DNA of 64,000 nt from Incurvaria masculella. Taxonomy: Eukaryota > Arthropoda > Insecta > Lepidoptera > Incurvariidae. The stretch is taken from NCBI GenBank assembly GCA_946894095.1, contig OX335649.1:19734001-19798000 (forward strand), given 5' to 3'. A program made the position numbers and the translations under genes. The notes beneath the pieces are model-generated. The model ran no database searches and was not told the DNA's origin. It was given only the letters and a program-made list of their open reading frames with translations. Positions within the stretch are counted from its first letter, which is position 1. The number at the start of each line of letters is the position of its first letter. Shown one piece after another: positions 10,738 to 21,805 of the stretch.

Positions 10738-11199
10738 GCACACGCATCCTGATGCAATGAAACCTCTGTTCACCTACCCCCGTGCCTTCCCCCGGGGGTG
10801 CCGCACGTTTCGGCACCGAAATAACTCGCGCCATATGTGCAGGCACGGACGATAAAACTGCAGCCGAATTGTGTTGTTTCAAAAGGGGTTCTTTGTTTGC
10901 TGTAGGTTCCCATCGGGCCCCCTTGCGTCATGCTTTCGTGAAAGAGGTTATTAAACAAACTCGTGTACAATGCGCATCTGAGTAGATGCCAGCTTAGAAT
11001 CAAAACGGCGCGTGGGATTAGAGAGAGATCACACGTCGCCGCCTCTGTCGTTGTACTTGTAAACGCTATGAACAACACATTTATTGAACTCAAATGCCTC
11101 TTGGACTTGAACCCCTTTAGGATTGAAGTCCACAGTGTGACGTTTTATCTTGTAATTACCGTGTGGTCGAATGTGTAGTGGGCATTTTAGCTAAGGCTT
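10738..11199. other. No gene recognised
   Basis: Overlapping open frames on both strands (10770-11093 -, 10782-10985 +, 10963-11178 +) have no recognisable domain. I see no repeat family match. Confidence 0.35.
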
Positions 11200-11637
11200 T
11201 TAAGTGTACATTAGTAACAACCTTCCGTGACGTGAAAATCTGCCTGCACATTTCAGGCAACTTAATCTATGGCGTCCTTTGGTATCGACCATAATGCCGC
11301 AACTGCACTTATGCGGCAGGCACATGTCGCAACCAAGGCGAAGAGCGATGACAATTCTTAGGCAATTAGTATCCAAAAAAGTGCCGGTGTGCGATGATGG
11401 TATGGCGTGAAGCCATGCAACAGCTTCTGGTGTGGACACTGCGCGGATACGCGCCTGTTCTACAATTGAGTCGGAATTTAAAAGTACGGTGTGCAATCGT
11501 TTTACAACGGATGCAGCACAAAGTTTTTGTGAGCTTAGATTTGATGGGAGTTCTTCACCTGGGCACAAGCTTTTCCAGGCATTTAAAGCTTTGTTCAAAT
11601 GGCAAATCACATTCTTGATCAATTTTTCATTCTTCAA
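11200..11637 (-). pseudogene. Retroelement protein C-terminal fragment (Cys/His cluster)
   Basis: The 145-codon minus frame contains EQARIRAVSTPEAVAWLHAI, then LR.V.ALRLGCDMCLPH, then CSCG..VDTKGRH.LSC..CAGRFSRH. This order (a WLHA.PS..GT.L segment, a CLPH.C.CG..D..G.H.LSC cluster, then RH) is what I know from the region after the reverse transcriptase in a group of animal retroelements whose C terminus carries a restriction-like endonuclease. Here the frame ends shortly after RFSRH, before the expected endonuclease core, and no reverse transcriptase precedes it. A decayed fragment. The element class is inferred from memory of the motif only. Confidence 0.55.
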
Positions 11638-11827
11638 AAATTCATATAATTATTTGTTTATTGATTTTTTTAATTTATTTTTATTATAAAGGTATGCAGG
11701 GTAGCTGATTACATCGCTGGTCCCCTTTCAGCCGCAACTAAATAAATCTATGTGGATGCATAACATGTTCGTTAAAAAAGGGACAACAGAATAGTAATCT
11801 CTCATCGATAATCTCATAATCTCATTT

Positions 11828-12214
11828 GTCAGCCTCAGTGGCCCAGTGGCGCGACACTTCGGCGATCGCTCTCCGAAGTTAAGCAACGCTGGGTCCGGTC
11901 TGGTCTTGGATGGGTGACCATTCGACCGTTGAGAGAGGCTGGCCGTGGTTCGGATTCCACGTTAAGCTGTAGGTCCCCTTCCTCACTTACTAGGTGGTAG
12001 GGTTTATCCCGCCCGGGTTGGTACCATCGCATTGGATGAACGATGGTCGAAGCGGCAATGAAAATTGTCCGTGTTTTCCATCCAGTTCAATGTAGCCGTG
12101 CAATATAAGGAAGGTCCTGGCATGGCACCTAGTTCCCATGTGGTGTGTTGGGCTAATACCATGACAGAACTTGTGGTATTAGCCATCCATGTCCAGTCAC
12201 ATAAAAAAAAAAAA
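11828..12214 (+). mobile_element. 5S-headed chimeric SINE, full length (best copy)
   Basis: Head: A box TGGCCCAGTGGC (about 11839), then the 5S internal control region, GAAGTTAAGCAACG followed by CTTGGATGGGTGACC (about 11875-11920), then GGTTCGGATTCC (about 11949). The shared body follows (CTAGGTGGTAGGGTTTATCC, then GCATTGGATGAACGATGGTC, then GGTCCTGGCATGGCACC), and the 3' end is CACATAAAAAAAAAAAA. It should be transcribed by RNA polymerase III if active (established for 5S- and tRNA-type promoters). No obvious target duplication. Confidence 0.88.
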
Positions 12215-13289
12215 CGAATATTCCTATAATATTGCAATAATACTCAACGGTGAAACTGTGTCAAAACCCGCATATTCCGAGCATTACACGAGCCAAGTCA
12301 TTATTTCAACGCGTACAATTACCCCTGCCAATACTCCTTGAATTTAGCTTCAAGCAAATGATTTGCAACATATCATTGCCCACGGTACACCAAAGCTCAG
12401 CGTGTGAATGAAAGACGTCCGCGTCCCCGCCGCACCGTTGGAGCGATGCCACCGAAAGGAGCCACGAAGCGCAGTCGGCGCGTCCCGGCCGTAATCTCCG
12501 CCGAATGGCGACGCACGAGATAGACTAGGAGATCCCGAAGAAATAGGTAACAATAACGTTAATCGCTGAAACTGGCTTCACAGGATAAAGACTAACCCTC
12601 TGAAGCCTGCCTGGTTGCCTGCGCCAAGTGGTTGTGTTGCCTACATAATGCGCATGAAAAAGGCGTAAAAGCATGAAAGTATCAGTACATACTTTTTAGT
12701 AATACCAAAACTGAACAAATCTTTGGTTGCATTTCACTGTTATAGGCGATTTAGGTTACAGATATAAATTTTGGTATATTAAAGTATTACATTATAAAAC
12801 CGAATGCTTGTTGTTGCATAATGAATAGGTATCAATATATCTAGACGCTTAGTATATTAATTGGCAGGTACATATCTACATCTATTTTGTATAGCCAATC
12901 TAGCGTAACCACTTGGCGCAGGCAGACCGACACATTTAGAATCAGAGGGTTGGTCTCTAACATGTGAACCCAGATTCAGCCATTTACATTATCGTGACCA
13001 AAAATGTCGTGACCTCCCGGAATAAGACGCGCCATTCTCCGGCGCGGAGGGCGCGGGCGCCATCCGCCGCCATTCTCGGCTCACAATGGCCCACCGGCAT
13101 GCGGCGGTCGCGCCCTGAATCCGGGTCTAATTGCATTTTTCGAGAACTGTCATTATGGTAGCGGATGTACCTGGAAGACAGTTGAGAATATTTCACGACA
13201 TCTAAACCTTGTCACTGTTTTTAGAAGTAACTATAATATTTATTTTGACGGCTTACCGCGCGTGCCAGGAGCAGCAGCATGCCCTGGGA
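12215..13289. other. No gene recognised; two GC-rich patches
   Basis: Mostly AT-rich. Patches at about 12415-12530 and 13020-13110 are GC- and CpG-rich and outside any repeat seen here. Frames at 12350-12553 (-) and 12984-13196 (-) follow composition and show no domain. Confidence 0.35.
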
Positions 13290-13460
13290 GGTAAACGGCG
13301 TAAGATGCGAGGGAATTCGATCAATTCTGCACCAATCGGAAGTGTTTATGTCATACCTTCTACGTTCTTGCCGGTAAAAATATTTACAACCCATTTTTGA
13401 TTGGTGCAGAATTGATCGAATTCCCTCGCATATTTTCTCACATTTTACGCCGGTTCAGCC
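13290..13460. mobile_element. Palindromic MITE family K
   Basis: A ~33-bp arm, GCGAGGGAATTCGATCAATT.. at 13307-13338, is mirrored at 13399-13429. Outer GGCGTAA / TTACGCC sequences extend the pairing. A second copy at 38320-38620 is split by a family G insertion. Confidence 0.75.
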
Positions 13461-13681
13461 CCTGTACGTGCGGTTAGCCGTCAAACTAAATATTCGATGG
13501 GAGCTACACGGAAAAAAGTGCGCTTGTGAAATGTTACTCCGCCTGAATTTGAAGTGTTTCTTGACATAATACATGATGTAGAGAAAGAAACTTCATTCGT
13601 ACTGTGTATTCTCAAGAAAATACCTACATATACCAACACATACCAACACACATACATAATTAATGCTCTTCGCGCGTATTG

Positions 13682-14070
13682 TTTTTTTTAAACAACCTGA
13701 CATGGATGGCTCATACCACACAACTGCCGTTATGATATTAGCCTAATACACCACATTCCCGAAGGAATTAGGTGCCATGCCAGAACCTTCCCTTTAAGAG
13801 CACGGCTACATTGAACTGGATGAAAAACACGAACAATTTTTCATTGCCGCTTCAACCATAGTTTCATTCAATGCGGTGGTACCAACCGGGGCGGGCTTAA
13901 CCCTACCACCTAGTAGGGGAAGGGGACCTACAGTTTTACATGGGTTCCGAACCATGGAACAGCTCGCATTCGTAGCGAAATGCACTTATCCAACTCAGGA
14001 AAGAGAAGGGTCAGGATTTGAACCCAGGCCTCTCGGATGAAAGGCAAGTCCTCTAGCCCCTAGACGAGCT
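13682..14070 (-). mobile_element. tRNA-headed SINE (type 2, Glu-like head)
   Basis: On the minus strand the head opens AGCTCGTCTAGGGGCTAGAG, has a CCTTTCATC anticodon-loop-like segment and a B box, GGGTTCAAATCC. The shared body follows, and the tail is TTAAAAAAAAC. The head is a different tRNA-like sequence from the type 1 head at 158 and 16159. Somewhat diverged. Confidence 0.75.
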
Positions 14071-14970
14071 GTTAAGTTCTTTATCATATAGTTTGCTCGC
14101 GCTCGATAGATATAGATGCGGAGTGAGCATATCGGCGTGGCCTTCAGCTGCTCACACATCCCTAAGGCTTTCGCAGGCGAGCGCATTGTGTGTGACGCGC
14201 CCCTAACTGGCGTGGCAAGTGGCGTCCTAATCACCGCCCTTATCGGCTGCGGACACGCGCCCCTCGCCGTATAAACTGCAGGGTCTCTTGCCAGATAATG
14301 TCGTCTACATTATCCTTAGGTTCGCAACAGATTTACTGCTGCCGCCATCGCAGTGTACCACCTTTTATGATGGTTGAACTGTGACATTTTGAGTTATAGT
14401 GTATTGAAAGTTATATCAAAAAATAATAAATCGAAAGGGCCTCATGTAACACCTTTTCTTTTAAACACCAGATGGGGAAAGAAATGTACAATTAAATGGC
14501 AATTAAATGAATATCTCAAAATCGTCATTCACTCTGGTTTATGGTGAAAAACTGGATTATTGTTTCTTTACAAGTTGCAACTGTCGCTAAATTTGATTCT
14601 TTCATAGAAAGAAAGAAATACTGGAAAAAATATTTATATTAAAAAACTATACACAGAATAATTAAATCCAACAGAGCGAAACTGCACAAAGGCGGACTTA
14701 TAAGTGATTCTGTCAACCTTTTTTTTAGGTATATCAATTTCTCTTATTTCTTCATACGAGCAGACATATTGATAGACCAATCGTTCGGAACCCTGAACAG
14801 AAGGCCCCGAGGCTGCCAGGCCTTACAAATCCGAGCTGTCAAACCGCGCATAAAGCGCCTCAACCGTCACAGTAAAATAATAGCGCCATCTCGGAACCCT
14901 CCCGGTCGTGTTTATTTCAGCGCGCCATTGTAATGTATTCCCACTGTAAATAGAAGGTAAGCTATGACAA
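14071..14970. other. No gene recognised
   Basis: Unassigned AT-rich sequence with no repeat shared with the rest of the window and no frame above 80 codons with recognisable features. Confidence 0.35.
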
Positions 14971-15112
14971 GCGGCGGCGGCGGGCGGGCGGTCCCCTAGG
15001 GCGGGCGGCGGCGGCGGGCGGGCGGTCCCCTAGGGCGGGCGGCGGCGGCGGGCGGGCGGTCCCCTAGGGCGGGCGGCGGCGGCGGGCGGGCGGTCCCCTA
15101 GGGCGGGCGGCG
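14971..15112. repeat. 34-bp GC-rich minisatellite, about four copies
   Basis: The unit GCGGCGGCGGCGGGCGGGCG + GTCCCCTAGGGCGG repeats with a period of exactly 34 (TCCCC at 14992, 15026, 15060 and 15094), with no visible differences between units. Each has CCTAGG and G-runs able to form a G-quadruplex. It lies between AT-rich flanks; the last unit degenerates into GGCGCGGCTGGGCGGG. Confidence 0.92.
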
Positions 15113-15385
15113 CGGCTGGGCGGGAGGGGAATACTGGAATTATTTAATGTGCCGGTTGACACGCGCGTCCTTTGTTCTTGCCGCCGCCGCAGCGCCGCGG
15201 TGCGTCACTTCACGAAAGGCCAGTTAGTGACAATGAAGCAGATAAACAAGATGTTTTTATAATATTTTGTTTGACGGCTTGCTCGTGTGAGGATCAGGAC
15301 GTGCTGCTCGACGTTTCGGAGCCTCCCGCGGGCTCCGTCTACAGGAGAACGTTCAACTTTTCGATATTTTAAAATCAGTACCCGA

Positions 15386-15722
15386 AGTCTCAGTTGTCAC
15401 CTAAATTGGCGTTTACAGCAAACCGATCGACTGGCATTTTCAAATGTATGGAGAAATTGAAGAGCGCGCGCAGTGGGCGTTGAGTGAACTACCATTTGCG
15501 AGTCCGAGTTTGATTTAACCGATTACTTAACGTTGCCGTAAATACGTCGACGTTGTCGTTTACGTCGACTTTGCGTTTTCATACAAATCGGAAGTCCGAG
15601 TTTGACTTTGACAGCTTGAAGAAGTAAAACCACAAATTGTCTAGTAAAAACTTGTATGGAGTTTGACGTTTTTACGGAACTTCGAAGTTACGTAAACGCC
15701 AATTTAGGTGAGAACTGAGTCT
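15386..15722. mobile_element. MITE family F, full length
   Basis: ~337 bp with inverted termini: AGTCTCAGTTGTCACCTAAA on the left, mirrored by GGTGAGAACTGAGTCT on the right, extending through TTGGCGTTTAC / GTAAACGCCAA. The interior repeats CGTCGAC / TACGTCGAC motifs. Non-coding. A near relative lies at 38984-39324. Confidence 0.85.
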
Positions 15723-16158
15723 ACCGGCTCAGTAGTAGTTACACCTCCTTAAGTAAACCCTTAGTTTAAACTCGTATATAAAATTACTATTTCTGAAAAC
15801 GTCTAGATCGTCAGAAATAGTTTTATTGAAAACATGAATTAATATTTCCACCAAGATATTGTCAGGATTTTAGAAGTACCGAAGCAATAAAAATGTGTCG
15901 TAAACGTTTCGAATTCGCTTAGAGATAGCTGTGACTAAGTTCAAAGGAGGGAATTCCTAGAAAATTATTGTAAGTATGTGAGGTGCCTACACATAAATAA
16001 ATTATTCTTTAATATTCCAGAGAGGTCCGTAAATTGCAATATTTGTTTGCATTTTCACTATGACGGTGATAAGAAATGCTCGCTAAGTGGGGGCTAGGTA
16101 ACACCATTTTATCAAAACTAGAAAAAACAGTTTTTTTCTATGAACTCGATTCATTTAA
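15723..16158. other. No gene recognised
   Basis: Unassigned sequence. It contains a local inverted motif, TATTTCTGA..CGTC..TCAGAAATA (about 15786-15821). Confidence 0.35.
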
Positions 16159-16563
16159 GCGGCTCGTAGCCTAGTGGCGCGGGGACTGGCCTAGCGTACC
16201 AGAGGCCTGGGTTCAATACCGACATGCACCACTGTCTTTCTCTTTCCGAGTTCGATAAGTGCATTTCGTAACGAATGCGAGCTGCTCCATGGTTCGGAAT
16301 CCATGTAAAACTGTAGGTCCCCTTCCCCTACTAGGTGGTAGGGTTTATGCCCGCCCGGGTTGGTACCATCGCATTGGATGAAAAGATGGTCGAAGCGGCA
16401 ATGGAAAATTGTCCGTGTTTTCCATCCAGTTTAATGTAGCCGTGCTCATAAAGGGAAGGTCCTGGCATGGCACCAAATTCCTTCGGGAATGTGGTGTATT
16501 GAGCTAATATCATAACGGTAGTTGTGTGGTATCAGCCATCCATGTCAGGTCGAATAAAATAAA
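16159..16563 (+). mobile_element. tRNA-headed SINE (type 1 head), near full length
   Basis: A box TAGCCTAGTGG (about 16168) and B box GGGTTCAATACC (about 16209) are followed by the linker and shared body, ending AATAAAATAAAT. Very close to the copies at 158 and 33276. The 60-codon frame at 16331-16513 is not a gene. Confidence 0.87.
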
Positions 16564-17202
16564 TATGGAAATACCATCTGCTTCCATGACACGTTTGTTT
16601 ATTGCCAAAAAACTGCTCGATGTGTGGTAAAAATGTGTGCTAAAAAGTTTTACAATAATTGAATTTTAGGTTTGCATTTGAGAAGCATTAAAAAGTTAGA
16701 CAAACCACTGTGCGTAGTATTCTAGAGGTGCCATGGTCCTATACTCGTCGTCTCTTTTCTTTATTGCCACAACGCTTTGTGGTCGAATAGTATGATAACC
16801 ACGATATTAATTTCGCTCTGGGTCTTTCTATGTTTGCTACAATGCGTTACGGACGTTTTTGTGAGAGCCACGACTCGATTTTTGCGATATTATTTAATAG
16901 TAACCACAACGCGTTGCGAGATTTTGTCTCGCACACTGTGCGTTTTCTTTCTTTTGAGTTTAACATATGTATAAAACTAACAAACAGTACTGGTAAATAT
17001 TCCGGAGATGTAATTTTTTAAAAAATATGTTAATTCATAATGCTTCAATTTCTGTTTTTCCAACTTTTCATCGCGCCATCCAGCGCTCGTTGAAATTCTA
17101 ATCGAAGCGTTTCTCATCCTCCGTCCTCTGAACACATGCCAACGTGCGGAGTAAAAAGATTGTCTCAAACAATACTAAGCATGAGCTTCAGGTTCCAAGG
17201 GG
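16564..17202. other. No gene recognised
   Basis: Unassigned. Short overlapping frames (16777-17168) on both strands are not convincing. Confidence 0.35.
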
Positions 17203-17392
17203 GTTACCATGGTAAATTAACTCGCCAGTTGATTAGGCAATTGAGTGATTAAATTAAAACGTTTAGTTGCATTTCGTACCATTTTAACTGTCAAATGGCG
17301 TGTTATTCGGTCGATTGAGCTAAAATGTTTAGAAAGCATCGTTCGAAATGCAACTAAACGACAGGTTTATTCAATCACTTTACCATGGTAAG
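17203..17392. mobile_element. Palindromic TIR element N
   Basis: TTACCATGGTAAA near 17205 and TTTACCATGGTAAG near 17381 mark the two ends. Inside, CGTTTAGTTGCATTTCG (about 17260-17276) is mirrored by CGAAATGCAACTAAACG (about 17345-17361). About 190 bp, non-coding, single copy here. Confidence 0.75.
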
Positions 17393-18231
17393 CCCCACAC
17401 TTGCATGTTATATCTCCACCAGAGAATGAAGACATTGTGTTCCATTCGCAATACGAATGATGACTCATTCAGAATGTGCAAAGGTGTCGTGTTACTGCTC
17501 TGTATCCTGTCATTTTGTACATATAAGATGACACGATATTACGCTTTTTAACTGTCCATCCATCATTTCATTTCGTGTTTTACCTAAAATTCGCACGTAT
17601 TTCGAATAAATATTGATCCACGCTCAATCAACTAACAGTAGAGAATATATTTTTTTTATAATCGAATCTACTCTCATAACAGATGCTCTAGAATGCAATG
17701 CTACTATTCCCACAGAATAAGAATTCGCTGGCAGTCAGATAAATAAAGGCTATCCAAGAACCGAGCATCTTGCCCGCATTCATAAATAATCAGATGAGTT
17801 CGCATTCGAAATAAACCAACCCGCCATTATGTCCCATATTGTACAACTGTATTCGTGCATGTTGTATTCTAATATTTTTTAAGTTGCTCGTTGTTCATTC
17901 TGCCCACAGAGAGGGTATAGTCCGTCTGCTGTGCTAGGACGCTTCCCTTATCGTTTCCATTTGATTAATATGTATCCTCTGCAGCGGGAGCACAAATGAA
18001 AGTGGGCACTTGTCGAGCTAGAGGGATAAGAAATTTTGTCGAGGATTTTTATCCACTGTGATATCACAAATGGGGAGCTCGATTAATTTATCGAGATCGA
18101 GTGTTAACTCGATATAGAGTGGCAACACCCACCGTTTTGTCCACAATAACTGTCACTTTAAACCCTGGAGTCTGTAACATGACATTAACGTCTCAGACTC
18201 GGTCTCATATCATGGAATATGTTTTAGGGTT
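17393..18231. other. No gene recognised
   Basis: Unassigned. A 67-codon frame at 17348-17551 crosses the edge of element N and is not supported. A short palindromic stretch, GGAGCTCGATTAATTTATCG.., is present near 18072. Confidence 0.35.
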
Positions 18232-18496
18232 CCGTACCCAAAGGGTTCCTACCTATTACTAAGTATCTGCTGTCCGTCCGTCCGTCTGTCACAGGACTGT
18301 ATCTCATGAACCGTAATATGTAGACAGCTGAACATTTCTCTAAGTGTGTATTTCTGCTGCCGCTATTTTATTATTACGACAATTAGGAAAAAACACATCA
18401 AAATTAAGTACAAGAAACGTGATATCTTTGGGTCAAATCATGTAAAATGGTACGGAACCTTTCGTGTGCGAGTCCGACTCTCACTTGGCCGTTCTT
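18232..18496 (-). mobile_element. Repeat family E, inverted copy
   Basis: It runs from TAGGGTTCCGTACCCAAAGG to GTCCGACTCTCACTTGGCC, i.e. family E on the minus strand. The tetranucleotide tract is reduced to about three units. Diverged. Confidence 0.78.
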
Positions 18497-19224
18497 AAAA
18501 CATATAACCCTTTTATTTTCTGTAATCGCGAGCAAATTATCAACTTTTCTGTTTTCATTAAAATAATATGCAGAAATATTATTAATAAATGTAGGGGCGC
18601 GTCTGGCCGACTCATGTACACGATAGAGACAAAGAAAAAACATGAATGGGGCAGACAGACGCCCCGTGGCATCGAAAGACGAAGCCAATAAACGGAGACA
18701 AACATCAATATACTTAGCATCTTGATATTCACAGACAAACTGACAATAGCATATATAAATATCATACTTGACAGCCAATATTTGTTTTGTATTGTTCAAT
18801 GTTATACCAGATAATGTACCAGTTGGAGGAACGCGTTATGAGTTTCACACAGATGCATGGAATCGATAGTAAAACGGGGAGATAAAATCGAGGGGTGCGT
18901 CCAAAAATAGTGCATAGACTATACGTGGGTGGGGGCAGTATGTCATGCCGGATATGGCGACCCACCCTCTGGTACCGCGCGTCCGGTTCGTGTGTCACAT
19001 GCCGGGGGAGGCGGGACAACATTCCGCGGGCAACTAACTCCAGCCACGTGCCAAGTGCGCGGAGGGAAATTGGTTGCGGCGTCGGTTTTAGTTGCGAAGT
19101 GGTGGAATAAGTGTTTTTATTATGAGCCGACAATTTAGATAAACTCGGCGCTCCGTTGCATGGCTTATTCTTCCCTGTCACCTTCTTGTAGAAGGAAATA
19201 ATGCCCTATTTCGCTATGCATATC
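18497..19224. other. No gene recognised; GC-rich patch
   Basis: 18895-19105 is GC-rich with several open frames on both strands (18895-19110 +, 18762-19181 -). None has a domain I recognise. Confidence 0.3.
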
Positions 19225-19402
19225 TCTATTGAATTATCTTAACATTATTTCATTTGAGGTGTAGAGCGAATGAGTGACGAAAGAATGACGAAACATATTT
19301 ACAGAGTGGAAGTGGGTGGATTATGAAATTATCTTTACATCATTTCATATTTGACACGCAGAACGAATGAGTGATAAAATAATGACGAAACAGATTTACA
19401 GG
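19225..19402 (+). repeat. ~102-bp tandem duplication
   Basis: Two diverged units. Each has ATTATCTT.ACAT.ATTTCAT, later GCGAATGAGTGACGAAAGAA-like sequence, and ends AATGACGAAAC..ATTTACAG (ending about 19300 and 19402). Confidence 0.7.
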
Positions 19403-19404
19403 TG

Positions 19405-19492
19405 CCTCGTGCCAGCAATCGTAGAGCATGTATGAAAATGTGTATGTCTGTAGAGCAACCTACCCCGCTTGGGAAGCAGCGTGATGTTCATT
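19405..19492 (+). repeat. RTE-like 3' repeat U, fragment
   Basis: AATCGTAGAGCATGTATGAAAATGTGTATGTCTGTAGAG, then AACCTACCCCGCTTGGGAAG..GCGTGATG, matches in reverse complement the segment at 29740-29900. This is a widespread lepidopteran dispersed sequence, probably a LINE 3' end. Confidence 0.5.
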
Positions 19493-19683
19493 TATGTATT
19501 TTGTATATTCTGTTTTTGTCTTTGTTGTTCCTTATTGGCATCGGTAATACAGCAATATTTCGTCTTATATAAGTATATATAACATAAGTAGAAGCTATGT
19601 GTTATCCCAATATGTTTAAGGTGGCCACGGTCATATTTTGTGTCACAATTAATCAGGTTTCCTCACATATGCTGCGTATGGCG

Positions 19684-20226
19684 CTAAGTGACACTCAGTT
19701 ATTCGTTAATTTCTCAATGATTACCTAGACGTCGAAAAAGCTTTGAATGCCTACATTTTTTTTCGAAATTTCACCTGAGAATCCTTTCGTAAATTAAGTT
19801 TTTAATTAAGACATTTTGTTCGCATGGAACCATATTCGGTTCAAATATTAAAGATCACTATGCTCATGAATTATATTTTTTTAGCTTTAGATTGCTTACC
19901 ACTTGAAAGAAAAAACGAGAAATATGTTTGTTTAGATTTTCACTGTTGTTCGACATATTATTTTACGTTTAGGGATAAACAGTGTGGAAGAAACGTCGAG
20001 CTAAGTAAGTAAGCTGAACACTGTTTATCCGTGAACGTAAAATAATAAAACGAGAAATGTGAAGAATCAGGCCTATTTCGGGGATTTATTTCTAATAAGC
20101 AAAATTAAGTTATTTAAGCAAACCAAAATCATTGACATCGACACACCTGAAGTTATATAGTATTAAATTTGAGCTAGATCAATTAAGTACTCTCTTAGAA
20201 ATTAACGAATAACTAAGTGTCACCCA
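19684..20226. mobile_element. TIR element J with an inner hairpin
   Basis: The left end GCTAAGTGACACTCAGTTAT + TCGTTAATTTCT is mirrored by AGAAATTAACGAATAACTAAG + TGTCACCCAGC at 20198-20226. The core (19960-20045) is a second inverted repeat, in which ATTTTACGTTTAGGGATAAA is answered by TTTATCCGTGAACGTAAAAT. A half copy lies at 52544-52690. Non-coding. Confidence 0.8.
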
Positions 20227-20925
20227 GCAGCAAAAGCAGCCTTAAATAACAAAATAATCACCGGGATGTTTCTATTATTTTCAGGTAAGAACCGAGACGT
20301 CTCAATATAAAACACTCGCCAGGAGTCAACCGGTGATTCTATCGCTCTCGGCGGAAGTGAGTAATTTATATCACCGAGTGAAACAAAGCCACGGTAAAAA
20401 TCGCCGAACAAGCGGAAGGAGATCGCCCATAATTCACATTAAACTGACGATCCGACGGCCTTCATCCATTTTCCGAAAGCGATTCATAGCGGTTTGAATA
20501 TTCATACTAGTGTCTGCGCGAATTTAAATGGAATTACGACGCGATAAAAAAGCGCGGAGCGAGTCGGAGGGCGCGGAGAGTCATCTCGAAAATTCTAATG
20601 GCGAATTAAACGGAGGCTCCGCCCGCGTTCGCGTTCGTGTCGCCTCGCGGCGGGAAATGGAGTGCGGGTAATGACGAGTTCACTCGACATAATAACAAGG
20701 CGCCAAATGGACGGTTGCTCCTTTTGCCGTGGCATATTTTTACGTTCACTGTTTTTATGGCCGTAGTCACATATGTATGTTGCATTCAGTTTGAGGCGGA
20801 AGCAAAACTCGGTTGGCGGCAGCAGTAAATAAAAGTCACAGTTGCTTGCTAGAATCAGTTGAATATGCATGAAAACAAAAAAGCTATGATTGTGAAGAAC
20901 ATTGAAATCGATCCTTTTAAATTTG
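20227..20925. other. GC-rich, single-copy-looking block
   Basis: 20400-20700 is notably richer in CpG than its surroundings, matches no repeat family here, and has no convincing frame (20595-20990 - is composition-driven). It contains AATTAAA / TTTAAAT-like homeodomain-type cores. It could be a conserved non-coding element or promoter. The function is unknown. Confidence 0.3.
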
Positions 20926-21324
20926 ATTTTTATGTGATTTGAAACTAATGGCAAATACCACACTGCCGTCGTGACACTACCCCAATACACCGTGTCAAGG
21001 AATTAGGTGCCATGCAAAAACCTTCAATTTATGAGTACCGCTACGTTGAACTGGATGTAAAAACATTTTTTCAATGCCGTTTATATTATAGTTTCATCCA
21101 ATGCGATGTTGGTACACGGGTGGGCTTAACCTTACCACCAAGTAAGGGAAGAGGACCTCCAGTTTTACTTGGATTTCGAAGCATGGAACAGCTCGCATTC
21201 TTAACGGAATATACTTATCCAATGTACACAGAAAGAAAAAAAAGTGATGCATGATCGGGGCGGGGATTTGAACCCATGACCTCTAGCATGGAAGGCGAGT
21301 CCACTCGCCCCTGGGTTTCGAGCC
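20926..21324 (-). mobile_element. tRNA-headed SINE (type 2 head), diverged
   Basis: Minus strand: a head with GACTCGCCTTCCATGC and GGGTTCAAATCCC, then the shared body with several small deletions. The tail is reduced to ATCACATAAAAATCAAAT. Older than the copies at 11828 and 63496. Confidence 0.72.
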
Positions 21325-21701
21325 CCTCGAATTACATTGTGTGCTTCCATATAAAATTCAGCGTTCCTAGTTTGAGTGTAGGTTCCTAATTAATTGAACT
21401 TAGAAAAGCTCACGACTTCGGTCGCAGAAAAACGACATTAATCATCCCGACAACCTACTCCAAACCCGTACGTTGAACACGCGAGACAAGCGGCGGGCAC
21501 GTCCGCACACGTCCGCGGACCGAAGACGAATGACCGCTGCCGGGGTAGGCAGGGGCGGGGGGATGCATTGAGCAGCTCCGGGCCCGAGGAATATTCTGCG
21601 AAATTAGGAGAAAATCAAAAAAATACTGAGAGCAAATGTATTACAATACTCTGGATTAATTTACGAGCCGTGATCTTTTTACCGAACTATGACGCTTTCG
21701 A
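21325..21701. other. No gene recognised
   Basis: Unassigned. 21470-21560 is GC-rich, including a G-run (GGGGCGGGGGG). Confidence 0.35.
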
Positions 21702-21805
21702 TCGTTTAAGAGGTGATCACGTTCCATACAGTGGCTCGTGCCTGTCTTCCCAGTTAAATAAAAAAAATCCGATATTTCTTTCTTAGATTTTTTTTATATA
21801 GATAT
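21702..21805. mobile_element. TIR element Q, left part of a split copy
   Basis: AAGAGGTGATCACGTTCCAT + ACAGTGGCTCGTGCCTGTCT corresponds to the left TIR of the element at 52179-52528. The right TIR of this copy is at 26430-26545, on the far side of the nested insertions. Confidence 0.65.

Noticed and set aside
11860..11930. A 5S rRNA gene
   Set aside because: Only ~50 nt around the internal promoter matches; the 5' and 3' thirds of 5S are absent and the flanks are SINE.
14971..15112. CRISPR-like or satellite array
   Set aside because: Four contiguous identical units without spacers; a local minisatellite.
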